Part shown: positions 35,082 through 44,144 of the stretch, piece after piece
Layout of the letters: each line of letters starts with the position of its first letter
Position numbering within the stretch: the first letter of the stretch is position 1
Translations under genes and position numbers: made by a program
Notes under the pieces: generated by a model
What the model was told of the DNA's origin: nothing
What the model saw: the letters and a program-made list of their open reading frames with translations, nothing else
The model's database searches: none
NCBI GenBank assembly: GCA_027077805.1
Contig: JALWTS010000031.1
Location: 123,389 to 187,388 of the forward strand
Direction of reading: 5' to 3'
From: Gammaproteobacteria bacterium
GTDB lineage: Bacteria; Pseudomonadota; Gammaproteobacteria; JABHGC01
Length of the DNA stretch: 64,000 nt

Positions 35082-35960
35082 ATGTACAAAATCCTGCGTG
35101 AGGGCAATCCTAAAAGGACCTATGCCCATGTATTACCTGAATTAGGGAAACTTGCCCCATTAAATACTCATTATCTCCAACATTGGTTGGCGATCATTGA
35201 ATCAAACATTAACCCACAATTATCAACGATTTTAATCGGTTTAGCAGAATCCTCTTTATTACCTGCTACTTGGTTAGCCCAGCATTTGCATTTTAAACCC
35301 AAACTTTGTCTTAGCACTCGTTATTCTCATCAACAAACTTGTATTCATTTTAAAGAACCCCATTCACATGGTCCTAATCACAGTTTACCGATTAATACCC
35401 AACAATATTATCAACAAGCCATTATTATTGAAGATGAAATCACAACGGGTCAAACCCTATACAACCTAATCCAAGCACTAAAACCGCAAGTCGAACAATT
35501 TATTATCTTTACCTTAGCGGATTTTAGACAATCACACACTCAAAGCACCTCATTAGCAAAATTAACTGACACGGTCAAATTACTACTCAAACCAGAGACT
35601 ACCATTAAAACAATGACGATTAAATCTCGTCAAGCGATTTACAGCATTGGGGAATGTTTACCCCCTGCTTTACATTATTACCATTCCATAGATGAGCAAA
35701 GCTATTTTCGCCATATTACTCGTAGCCCTTGGCAAGTTGATCAAAACATTATTAAAACTAAAATTCACTTAGGTCAAGATACTGAAAATATTCACCATTA
35801 TTTTTACAACCCTGATGCGTTGAATAATTTGGATAAAATTGATATTTTCTGCTATCCTCCCACCTTAGCCATTGCCAATCAACTTGAACATTGGTTACAA
35901 ACTCATTACCCACGTCCTAATCAACTTATCACGCATATTCACTGTTATGAAGCATTTTAA
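35082..35960 (+). CDS. PRTase_2-TRSP protein of the Ter biosynthetic module
   Basis: A 292-residue protein. The N-terminal half is a phosphoribosyltransferase of the ComF/orotate type with its PRPP loop, IIEDEITTGQTL, near residues 115-127. The C-terminal half matches the TRSP domain that follows PRTase_2 in Ter-associated genes (SIDEQSYFRHITRS region, IDIFCYPP). In the known Ter systems this protein and its neighbours are predicted to synthesise a nucleoside-like small molecule. It overlaps the StiP gene by 14 nt. Domain naming is from memory of the Ter literature; the PRTase motif itself is directly visible. Confidence 0.8.
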   Translation: MYKILREGNPKRTYAHVLPELGKLAPLNTHYLQHWLAIIESNINPQLSTILIGLAESSLLPATWLAQHLHFKPKLCLSTRYSHQQTCIHFKEPHSHGPNHSLPINTQQYYQQAIIIEDEITTGQTLYNLIQALKPQVEQFIIFTLADFRQSHTQSTSLAKLTDTVKLLLKPETTIKTMTIKSRQAIYSIGECLPPALHYYHSIDEQSYFRHITRSPWQVDQNIIKTKIHLGQDTENIHHYFYNPDALNNLDKIDIFCYPPTLAIANQLEHWLQTHYPRPNQLITHIHCYEAF

Positions 35961-36984
35961 TAGTCCTTGGCAACACTTAGAATTGATTGCGACTGATGCA
36001 GGTGAAATCGATCCCTTTGATCCTAAAAACCTACCACTATTTCGTGGCGAAGAAGCCTTTTCACCCGAAGTACAAGGTTGGCAACGCTGGTCCAAGCCAT
36101 CACCAGAACCTAACGTTGATCCATTATTTCAACAAGCATTGCTATCTAGCATTCAATCACAAGCAGGTATTTTATCGGCAATGACAACAACAGTAGGTCA
36201 ACAACTCTGCCAAAAAGTTAGCCAACCGCCACTATTAATTAGTATTTTGCGTGCAGGTGTTCCCATCGCAGCCTTATTAGCAAACTATTTGGCCAAACAA
36301 TATCAAACTCAAATCCCTTGGGTAGCCTTGTCCTTGTTTTATGGCTTGGGTTGGGATGAAGAGGCATTAAAAATCGCCTTACAGCGTTATCCTAATCGCC
36401 CTGTTTGGTTTATTGATGGTTGGACCAGCGGTGGAGGGGTTGCGAAACAATTACAACTTTCTTATGAACAATGGTTACAAGCGGGTCATGCTGATTTTAC
36501 TGGCGAGCAAGGGCCACAACTTGCCGTATTTTGTGATCCCAAAGGTGTCGCTCAAATTCGAGCCAGCCATCAAGATTATTTTATTCCTAGTGCATGTTTT
36601 ACAGCCCCTGAAACCCTCGGCTTTTCGAGAGGGTTTCGTTTGGGCTCGGGATTATTTCAAGTGTATCGATTTCCAAATAAGTATTTATATCCACGTTATA
36701 TTGAAACTTGGTTAGAGACAGTGAATCAATCCCCAAGCACTTTAAACATGGGCCAGCCCTGTGATGCGCGCACAAAAGCAGCTTATCGTATTCATATTAA
36801 TGAAGTCATACGAGCAGTGGTGAATCGCAACCCTAAAGAAATTTTATTACAATGCACGCAAGCGGAAGCAACACAACAACTACAACCCTTATTATACTTA
36901 TGTAAACTACGTCAAATACCCATTAAATACCAACAAAGCCAACTCCAAACAATGAATACCCTAGCCGCCGCATGGATGCAGTAA
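35947..36984 (+). CDS. StiP-family protein (Ter-associated PRTase-like / cysteine protease)
   Basis: About 345 residues from the ATG at 35947, inside the end of the PRTase gene; a longer ORF begins at 35872. It carries LLISILRAGVPIAALLANYL, WVALSLFYGLGWDE and FIDGWTSGGGVAKQL, the last a PRPP-loop-like signature, and SRGFRLGSGLFQVYRFPNKY. This set marks the family annotated as StiP (formerly DUF2983), a constant member of tellurite/stress (Ter) clusters. Its chemistry is unproven. Overlap at both ends (PRTase and HAD genes) indicates strict translational coupling. A 9-bp hairpin lies inside the coding sequence at 36610-36637. Confidence 0.82.
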   Translation: MKHFNSPWQHLELIATDAGEIDPFDPKNLPLFRGEEAFSPEVQGWQRWSKPSPEPNVDPLFQQALLSSIQSQAGILSAMTTTVGQQLCQKVSQPPLLISILRAGVPIAALLANYLAKQYQTQIPWVALSLFYGLGWDEEALKIALQRYPNRPVWFIDGWTSGGGVAKQLQLSYEQWLQAGHADFTGEQGPQLAVFCDPKGVAQIRASHQDYFIPSACFTAPETLGFSRGFRLGSGLFQVYRFPNKYLYPRYIETWLETVNQSPSTLNMGQPCDARTKAAYRIHINEVIRAVVNRNPKEILLQCTQAEATQQLQPLLYLCKLRQIPIKYQQSQLQTMNTLAAAWMQ

Positions 36985-37724
36985 AACCTTTATTGATTTT
37001 AGATATTGATGGCACATTGTTACATACTCAAATTTGTTCAGGTGTTGCCATTCCAGGACGGACTCGTTCCAGTTATTTCGCAAATGCCACCTTAAAAAAG
37101 CTACAACAACTCTCGCATTTTTACACATTAGTGATTGCCACTGCTCGTTCCTATCAAGCCAGCAAACAAATACTGCAAACATTTGCCACTGCGAATATTC
37201 CCATCACCCTAAGCCTACTTGAAGATGGGGCATTAATCGTCAGTCATAAACAAGCACAAATTCGTCATCCTTACCACTGGCAACCATTAGCAAAACAACT
37301 GGAACAAAAATTTACCCATCATTCCACACCATTTGAATGGCAAATCGACTATACTGCTTGTATTGTGGCTCGTTATGTAAAAACAAGGGATAGTCAACAT
37401 TGGTTTCCAATTTGGCAGGATCATCTCGCCCAACATAAGCCAGAATTGCGTTGTTATCGAGATGGCCGAAAATTGTTTGTACTACAAACACAGGATGATA
37501 AAAACTTGGCATTAAAAACTTGCTTTCCCAATCACTATTCTCAAGCATTTGGTGTTGGTAATGGCAATAACGATTTATGTTGGTTAAGCCAAATTGCGAA
37601 TCCTATGACACTAAATGATGCTGAAATTCAAGTAAAGCAACTAGTTGCATCAAAAGGTTGTTATTTATCGCCTTATCCTTCTCATCAAGGCATTATTGAC
37701 ATTTGTAACCATCTTTTATTATGA
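36972..37724 (+). CDS. HAD-superfamily (Cof-type) phosphatase of the Ter module
   Basis: A 250-residue protein with motif I LILDIDGTLLHT, motif II VIATARSYQ and a Cof-type cap. The motif IV equivalent GVGNGNNDLCWL has GNGNND where most members have GDGxND. Such a phosphatase accompanies PRTase-TRSP and StiP genes in Ter clusters and probably dephosphorylates the PRTase product. It overlaps StiP by 13 nt and the kinase gene by 4 nt (ATGA), so it is translated as part of one coupled message. Confidence 0.88.
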   Translation: MDAVKPLLILDIDGTLLHTQICSGVAIPGRTRSSYFANATLKKLQQLSHFYTLVIATARSYQASKQILQTFATANIPITLSLLEDGALIVSHKQAQIRHPYHWQPLAKQLEQKFTHHSTPFEWQIDYTACIVARYVKTRDSQHWFPIWQDHLAQHKPELRCYRDGRKLFVLQTQDDKNLALKTCFPNHYSQAFGVGNGNNDLCWLSQIANPMTLNDAEIQVKQLVASKGCYLSPYPSHQGIIDICNHLLL

Positions 37725-40489
37725 GATATTTCCTTATTTCACTCTTGTTATCCTTGCTCTCCAGCAATACCCATGCGCAAGATTTATTGATCACTGAAAT
37801 GCAGAATCAAAAAATTGATTTGTTGCCTTATACTCGTATCTATGAAGATAAAACCACAGCTTTAACCTTAGATGACATTCTTCATCACCATTCTCACAAA
37901 TTCCGCCCTGTTCAACAGCGAATTATCAGCCATGGTTTTAGTGCGTCTAATTTTTGGTTAAAAGTTACCTTAACAAATAATGATTATCGTGCCATTAATG
38001 CCCTACTCAAAGTGGGTTATCCGCTTATTGATGTCATTGAACTTTATACCATTGACAAAAATAATCATTGGTATCAAAAAACAGCAGGGGATAATTTGCC
38101 TTATTACTATCGTGAAATTCCCTTACCCTATTTTTATTTTCGCCTAAATCTACCCAAAGAATCCAAAACCACTTATTACATTAAAATTAAAACCAGTGAT
38201 GTGGTTTATATTCCACTCACACTTTATACGGGGAATGCTTATTATCAAGATCAATATAAAGAATGGGGATTAGGCTTATTTTATGGCATTGTATTGGCAC
38301 TATTTCTTTATAATTTATTCATTTATTTCTCCACTAAAATCATTAGCTATTTTTATTATATTTTGATTATCTTTTTTAATAGCTTTTTTATGCTTAGCTT
38401 AGATGGCTTAGGATTTATCTTATGGCCAGAATCAATTTGGTGGCAAAAAATTGCCCCCTATTTTTTTGTTTTTGCAGGGATGATTGCCGCAATTTTATTT
38501 AGTCGTTCCTATTTGGATACCGCAATGTATTCACCAAACATAGACAAATTACTGCTATTTTACTTAAGCATTATTATTATCAGCAGTACCTCAATTCTCT
38601 GGTTAAATCCACAATGGATGGCACAAACGGCAACAACCCTAGCATTATTTTTACCATTTTTATTACTTACGGCAAGTATTAAACGCTTGTATGATGGTTA
38701 TCGACCTGCAAAATTCTATGTACTCGCATGGATGATTATGCTGGCAAGCATATTTTTCAGTGCCTTATCGGCACTAAACATTATTTTATATTTCGATTAC
38801 TTACCTGTTGTCCATAAAATTGCCACGGCCACAGAATTGATTTTATTATCGTTTGGTTTAGCCGATAGAATTAAAATTTTACAATTAGAAAAATTCTTTT
38901 CCAAACAAGAAAGTGAAACGGCCAAAGCCCAAAACCAAGCCAAAAGCCAATTTTTAGCCCAAATTAGCCGAGAAATACGCGATCCGATTCATAGTAACTT
39001 AAGTATTATCAACGCTTACCAAAAAATAGAACTAAACCCAATGCAACAGCACTATTTAGCACTGTTAGAGAATACCTCCCAATCTTTACTGAATACTATC
39101 AATAATATTTTAGATTTTGCTAAAGTTGAAACGGGTGAATTTAATCATGAAAATACTCGATTTGAATTAGACCAAATCGTTGATGAATGCTGTAATCTGT
39201 TTCTTTCGACAGCTTACCAAAAAAAAATCTCACTGTTCGTTTCCATTGAATCAAACATACCACTCGAATTAAAAGGTCATGCCACTTACTTACGCCAATT
39301 ATTAATCCATCTCATCAGCAATGCCGTTAAATTTACCAATGAAGGCGAAATTATCATACAAATTTCCAATAAAATGATCACGGCTAAACAAATTGAACTA
39401 TATTTTTCAATCAAAGATACGGGTATTGGTATGCGTCCTGGTTTAGTTCAAAAACTAAATAACACGTTTTCTCATAAAAATCTTGCCTATATTCGTGAGT
39501 TATCTGGCGTAGGGCTTGGTTTATCCATATCCCAACAATTAATTCATTTTATGAATGGTCATTTAGGTGTTGATAGCGACATTGGTAAAGGGACTAATAT
39601 TTGGTTTCAACTTAAATTTGATCGTCCCATTCACCCCATTAAATCCTCAAAATATCGCTTATTACAAGAGAAAAAATTGTTATTAATCGATTCTAATTTT
39701 AATTATAGTGAAATGATTAAAGAACAAGTATCCGTATTTCAAATGCAAATGGATATTGCTTACCATTGCAGTCAAGCCATTGAAATGCTACAAAAACATA
39801 GCTATTATCATTTTGTGGTTATTGACATGAACTTAACTTACATTAATGGCATTGAATGCTTACAAAAAATACAACAACATCTTACGGTGAATACGCCAAT
39901 ATTGCTATTATCATCATTTGAACCAAAAGCCATTGATAGTATTGAACATAATATCTACAAAATTATTAGCAAACCTGCCACATTTTATGGCTTAATCAAA
40001 GCCTATTTAGAGCTAATTGGCTATATTGATAAAAAACCCATTCCGACTCATTTGTCTAATCAACAAAAACAGGGATTACATATTTTATTAGTTGAACATC
40101 AAATGGTGGATCAAACTTTAATTAAAACGGCGTTAAAACAATGGGGCATTGAAACCACGGTTGTTGACAATGGTTTAGATGCCATCAAACTATTTTGTCA
40201 ATCGGGTAAATTTGATTTGTTACTGATTGATTCACAATTACAAAAACTGAATGCTCATGTTGTTACCCAACATATTCGTTTATATGAAAAAGAAATGAAT
40301 CTTAGTCAAACGCCCATTATTTTACTCCATCAATCAGATTCTAAACCTGACCTTAGCATAGATTTTAATGATAGTATTGAAAAACCCATTAAAATTAATT
40401 CATTAATAACTATTGTCACTCAATGGACAAATATTGACTTACCCATTCAAAATAAAACCTTACGACAAGATAACGATAAGGGTAACTAG
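37721..40489 (+). CDS. 7TMR-DISM hybrid sensor kinase lacking the phospho-accepting His
   Basis: A 922-residue protein: signal peptide (ending THAQ), 7TMR-DISM extracellular domain (about 30-180), seven membrane helices (about 190-390), a HisKA-like domain, HATPase and two receivers (about 650-770 and 786-905). In the DHp helix the H-box reads SREIRDPIHS: residue 417 is Arg (CGA) where active kinases have His, and the RTP part is RDP. The ATP site is intact (NAVKFTNEG, DTGIGM, GVGLGLSI), and both receivers keep an Asp (VVIDMNL, LLIDSQL) and a Lys. It may act as an allosteric pseudokinase or phosphatase. Its start overlaps the HAD gene (ATGA). Confidence 0.9.
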   Translation: MRYFLISLLLSLLSSNTHAQDLLITEMQNQKIDLLPYTRIYEDKTTALTLDDILHHHSHKFRPVQQRIISHGFSASNFWLKVTLTNNDYRAINALLKVGYPLIDVIELYTIDKNNHWYQKTAGDNLPYYYREIPLPYFYFRLNLPKESKTTYYIKIKTSDVVYIPLTLYTGNAYYQDQYKEWGLGLFYGIVLALFLYNLFIYFSTKIISYFYYILIIFFNSFFMLSLDGLGFILWPESIWWQKIAPYFFVFAGMIAAILFSRSYLDTAMYSPNIDKLLLFYLSIIIISSTSILWLNPQWMAQTATTLALFLPFLLLTASIKRLYDGYRPAKFYVLAWMIMLASIFFSALSALNIILYFDYLPVVHKIATATELILLSFGLADRIKILQLEKFFSKQESETAKAQNQAKSQFLAQISREIRDPIHSNLSIINAYQKIELNPMQQHYLALLENTSQSLLNTINNILDFAKVETGEFNHENTRFELDQIVDECCNLFLSTAYQKKISLFVSIESNIPLELKGHATYLRQLLIHLISNAVKFTNEGEIIIQISNKMITAKQIELYFSIKDTGIGMRPGLVQKLNNTFSHKNLAYIRELSGVGLGLSISQQLIHFMNGHLGVDSDIGKGTNIWFQLKFDRPIHPIKSSKYRLLQEKKLLLIDSNFNYSEMIKEQVSVFQMQMDIAYHCSQAIEMLQKHSYYHFVVIDMNLTYINGIECLQKIQQHLTVNTPILLLSSFEPKAIDSIEHNIYKIISKPATFYGLIKAYLELIGYIDKKPIPTHLSNQQKQGLHILLVEHQMVDQTLIKTALKQWGIETTVVDNGLDAIKLFCQSGKFDLLLIDSQLQKLNAHVVTQHIRLYEKEMNLSQTPIILLHQSDSKPDLSIDFNDSIEKPIKINSLITIVTQWTNIDLPIQNKTLRQDNDKGN

Positions 40490-40536
40490 AGAATGACGAA
40501 AACGATGAAATAGTTACAATTTCTATAGAAGAATAA

Positions 40537-40850
40537 TGTCAAAACTTTTTACAGTACTAAAATACACTTAAATTACTGATTTTAAAATATATTTAATAAA
40601 TATCACTAAGATTTTTGTTATTTTGTCATTTTTTTTTACAAGCAATGAATTAAACAAAAAACCCAATAAATTACTGATTTTAAATATATTTATAAAAATA
40701 TAACACCATGGCTCAAAATTTAACTCATAATAGTGTCAATTTTTTTTACAATTTAAAAATTAAAACCAGCGAGTTATACTAAAATCACTAAACAATAAAT
40801 ATATTTTTATATAAAAATCAATATATAAAAATCATTGGCATTATAATTGC
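40537..40850 (+). promoter_or_regulatory. Sigma-54 promoter with three 17-bp upstream sites for the PEP-CTERM gene
   Basis: TGGCATTATAATTGC at 40836-40850 matches the -24/-12 sigma-54 consensus, with GG and GC exactly 10 nt apart. Upstream are three copies of a 17-bp element TGTCA-N7-TTACA at 40537-40553, 40624-40640 and 40734-40750. Between them a 26-27 bp AT-rich block starting TAAATTACTGATTTTA is repeated (from 40569 and from 40667). This is the layout of an enhancer-binding-protein regulated promoter. PEP-CTERM genes in other bacteria are known to have sigma-54 control through PrsK/PrsR; here the regulator is not in the window. The predicted leader to the ATG is about 44 nt. Confidence 0.8.
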
Positions 40851-40905
40851 TTTATAATATCTCGAATTAATTCGACTTACATATTTTTTCAAAGGATTTA
40901 TAAAA

Positions 40906-41661
40906 ATGAAAAAACAACTCATTAGTTTTATTGGTGGTATCGCTTGTTTGGGCATGATCAGTTCAGCACAAGCCTTAATTATTGATGATTTTGTGGCACC
41001 AGGTCACACATTACAAAGCTCTCCTAATGTAATTGGCACCGTTCAAAACCAACAAACTCAAGCAGGACCAATTGGTGGTCAGCGTGACTTTTTTATTGAA
41101 GTGACAGGTAATGGGGGCTCTGCTAATATTATTGGTTTAAATGCAAATTCGGGTTCTTTAAGCCATAACCAAGGGGCACAAATGTCAGGGACTTCTACCA
41201 TTCAATGGGATGGTAATGATGCCGACTCAACACCATTTGTGGGCGCAGGTAGCCCAGGTGGTTTAGCGTTTGGTTTAGGTAGTGTGGATTTAACTGAAGC
41301 CGGCTTAAAAGATGCTTTTGGTGTTGTAGTCGTATCTAACCCTTCCTTTTCATTTAATATTGATGTTAAAATTTTTAATGATGCCAATAATTTTGCTCAA
41401 GGAACTGTTACTGTGGGTGCTTTGATTGCAACAGAAACCACGGAATTAGTTAAATTTACTGACATGGTTCAAACGGGTACGGTTGACTTTGCTGCAGTTA
41501 ATGCCATCGAAATAACCTTCTTAAATGTAACCGCAGGTACTAGCCCAAGCATCAAATTAATTGAATCAACTTCTTCTACGCCAACGCCTTCAAGCATCGC
41601 ATTGATCGGTTTAGGTTTAGCTGGAATGGGTTTTACTCGTCGTAAAAGCAAAAAAGCTTAA
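40906..41661 (+). CDS. PEP-CTERM-like exported protein
   Basis: A 251-residue protein with signal peptide (MKKQLISFIGGIACLGMISS, then AQA). The mature part is Gly/Asn/Thr-rich and low in Cys. It ends with a sorting signal: PTPSSIALIGLGLAGMGFTR followed by RKSKKA. That is a Pro motif (PTP in place of PEP), a membrane helix and a basic tail, as recognised by exosortase. It is probably released or attached to the extracellular matrix or sheath. It is monocistronic, bounded by a sigma-54 promoter upstream and a terminator downstream. The specific role is unknown. Confidence 0.88.
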   Translation: MKKQLISFIGGIACLGMISSAQALIIDDFVAPGHTLQSSPNVIGTVQNQQTQAGPIGGQRDFFIEVTGNGGSANIIGLNANSGSLSHNQGAQMSGTSTIQWDGNDADSTPFVGAGSPGGLAFGLGSVDLTEAGLKDAFGVVVVSNPSFSFNIDVKIFNDANNFAQGTVTVGALIATETTELVKFTDMVQTGTVDFAAVNAIEITFLNVTAGTSPSIKLIESTSSTPTPSSIALIGLGLAGMGFTRRKSKKA

Positions 41662-41687
41662 TCAGCAAAAAAATTGCTATTTCTTTC

Positions 41688-41720
41688 AAAAGACCAGTAG
41701 TTATTGACTGGTCTTTTTTT
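41688..41720 (+). terminator. Rho-independent terminator after the PEP-CTERM gene
   Basis: Stem AGACCAGT / ACTGGTCT, flanked by A and T runs that extend pairing, with an 8-nt loop, followed by seven or more T. It lies 27 nt after the stop and before the 3' end of the convergent Ser/Thr kinase gene. Confidence 0.9.
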
Positions 41721-41750
41721 ATTTTAAATTTTTTAATTTTTCCAATGAGA

Positions 41751-44126
41751 CTAGAACCATAACCAAATAAACAATAACAAAATAATCCCCCCCGCAGTCG
41801 CTAACCAAGGATTTAAAGTCATGGTATTATCCGATGATTTTTCATCCGCACATTGGTAATAAATTGGAATTTCAAGTTGACCACCATTCGTCCTTACCAT
41901 TAATTTGTTATGACCTTCATGACCAGCAATTAAGCCTATGGTATGGACGGATACTTTAACAATCACTTTTTCACCATGAATTTCTGAAGGTGAAATCGTC
42001 ATGGCAGTATCCATTGTTTCTAAGCTAATATGCCCACTTAAATAACCTCGACCTTGATTCCATAAACTGACGGATTGAGTTTTAGGTCGATCAGGTCTGA
42101 CTTTATTAAACAATAGTTGCTGTCTATCAGATGTGAGCTGTGGTGAAGCTAAATCTGGATCTAAATAATGCAAAATCGTTTCCATTTTATCTCGCCAATC
42201 ACTTTGTGAATGTTCTAATACCGCATCTAAACTTTGAATATCTTGTACTCGCCCTGTGCTGACTAACCATGCCCGAATCCAACCACGTTTTAATAAATGC
42301 AATCCCTTCTCCAAACTATCATTATCGTTATCAATAGCGGTAGCTAATTGTTTGGGATTGTCAAAATATTGTCCCATAAAATGAAAAGGTCGAGTTGGTT
42401 GGTAATACCAACGAATGGCATTGGCTAATAAGTTGACTTGATTAGGATAACGTTGCCGACAATCTTGAATAAAGCGTAAATCTTGCTCCCAACCCACATA
42501 ACGTACGGCTTGAATCCACTCTTCTAAGCGTTCATCCTGCACAAACTTCATAAAATGCGATTCTAAGGCGGGATGTTGTTGTAATTGTTGTTCTAAATCT
42601 TTGGGATGGGCAATGCTAATACTTGAGGTTAAAGCTAAAGGTTGGGGATTTAAGGTATAACGTAAGGCAAATAAGCCTAAAAAATATTGCTTATGTAATA
42701 AACGGTGTTTCATCGCTTTTAAATTGGCTAAAATCGCTTCTTTATTGGCAACATTCGGCAAATGTTCTAACCACGTTGCTAATGCGCCATTAAACTGTAC
42801 TTCTCGAATTTGGTGTTGCACTTCTTTGTCTTTATGATCTAATAATTTAATTAATTCACTAATGGTAGTAATGCGATAATGACTAATTGCCAATGGTTGA
42901 TTTGGATCTAATAAATATTTTAATTTTACTAAGCCTAAACTAGGATTAGAAGTATAACGTTCTTCAATTTGCTCAATTTGTTCCGCAAGTTCAGTACTAA
43001 AATAATCAAAAACCCAACGGCGAATATCCCCCCGATATAATTGCTTTTCTGCGGGAAATTCTTCTAGCATTGCGGCTAATTGTTGAGGATTGCTTGCTTT
43101 AGGATACCCTGGATAATTAATGATTTTTTTCTCAACTTTAGGTTTTTCTGCGTGCCAAAGTTTGCGTTCATCATTAGTAACAATATCACCGGCTAACCAT
43201 GCTGATACTTGTGTATAAGCCCAACGATTTTCAGGACGTAGTTGTAATAAGCCTTGCAATAATTGTCGCCATTGTTGTGGTAAATTTTGAGGCCAAATCA
43301 TTCTCCCGCGTAAATGCGAGACCAACACATCAGTCGTTGTCATACCTTGAAATGGCGATTGTCCCATTAATAAATGAATTAAAGTAATTCCTAAGGCATA
43401 ATAATCGGTTTTAAAACCAACGGTATGACCGTCTAATAACTCAGGTGCCGCATAATCTAAGGTTAAATTTGCAGCAGTTTTCGTAATCTGGGTTTGTTGT
43501 TGTTCCCCTAAAATGGAACTAATACCAAAATCCCCTAAGACTGGTTCCGTTCTAGTATGATCCCGAAATAGCAAATTACTGGGTTTAATATCTCTATGAA
43601 TAATTCCTTGCTGATGGCAATAATTTAAGGCTTGTAATAATGGGGGTAAATACTGTTGCAACGTTTCGGTGGTTAAAGGTAATTGTTCAATTAAAGTCCC
43701 CCCACGACAATATTCCATCACTTCATAAAATCGCCCTAACCAATGCCCAAAACCAAAAACATGAACAATATTAGGATGTTTTAATCCTAACAATTTTTTT
43801 AATACTTGTTGTTTAGGTTCAAACTGATAGCGATACAGCTTCACAACCACTTGCTGACTTAAAGACTCATCCCAACATAAATAAATTTCTGCTTCACCTG
43901 AACGACCTTGCAACAATCCCTGTTGGATTCGATAATTATCCGCAATAATTGTTCCTGCTTGCAGTTTTAATACTGCCATTAAATTGGCAGATTCAATAAA
44001 TTTATCAGTCACCGCATCAAACCATCGATCCGTCACTGATTCTGCATAAAAATAACGATCAGTAATCGCTTCAGTAATAAGTGCTTCTTTATTAATATAA
44101 CGTTGGGTAATAGAATCGTTTGCCAT
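41751..44126 (-). CDS. Tail-anchored Ser/Thr protein kinase with four tandem helical repeats
   Basis: About 791 residues from the ATG at 44126. A short N-terminus repeats TDRYF/TDRWF/TDKFI at roughly 10-residue spacing. The kinase domain (about 60-320) has VVVKLYR, HRDIKPSNLLF (about 175) and DFGISS, and should be active. Four helical repeats follow, starting near residues 342, 419, 504 and 588 (NPQQLAAML, TISELIKLL, HPKDLEQQL, NPKQLATAI). Each has a G/W…W L core, and the first three end with a Tyr…Pro pair such as YLLDPNQPL or YTLNPQPL. An Ig-like beta domain (LWNQGRGYLSGHISLETMDT) and a C-terminal membrane helix (about 770-790) follow. It heads the kinase-PP2C-FHA signalling arm, though it is downstream in the operon. 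Confidence 0.88.
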   Translation of the reverse strand: MANDSITQRYINKEALITEAITDRYFYAESVTDRWFDAVTDKFIESANLMAVLKLQAGTIIADNYRIQQGLLQGRSGEAEIYLCWDESLSQQVVVKLYRYQFEPKQQVLKKLLGLKHPNIVHVFGFGHWLGRFYEVMEYCRGGTLIEQLPLTTETLQQYLPPLLQALNYCHQQGIIHRDIKPSNLLFRDHTRTEPVLGDFGISSILGEQQQTQITKTAANLTLDYAAPELLDGHTVGFKTDYYALGITLIHLLMGQSPFQGMTTTDVLVSHLRGRMIWPQNLPQQWRQLLQGLLQLRPENRWAYTQVSAWLAGDIVTNDERKLWHAEKPKVEKKIINYPGYPKASNPQQLAAMLEEFPAEKQLYRGDIRRWVFDYFSTELAEQIEQIEERYTSNPSLGLVKLKYLLDPNQPLAISHYRITTISELIKLLDHKDKEVQHQIREVQFNGALATWLEHLPNVANKEAILANLKAMKHRLLHKQYFLGLFALRYTLNPQPLALTSSISIAHPKDLEQQLQQHPALESHFMKFVQDERLEEWIQAVRYVGWEQDLRFIQDCRQRYPNQVNLLANAIRWYYQPTRPFHFMGQYFDNPKQLATAIDNDNDSLEKGLHLLKRGWIRAWLVSTGRVQDIQSLDAVLEHSQSDWRDKMETILHYLDPDLASPQLTSDRQQLLFNKVRPDRPKTQSVSLWNQGRGYLSGHISLETMDTAMTISPSEIHGEKVIVKVSVHTIGLIAGHEGHNKLMVRTNGGQLEIPIYYQCADEKSSDNTMTLNPWLATAGGIILLLFIWLWF

Positions 44127-44144
44127 TATCAAATATTATTACCA

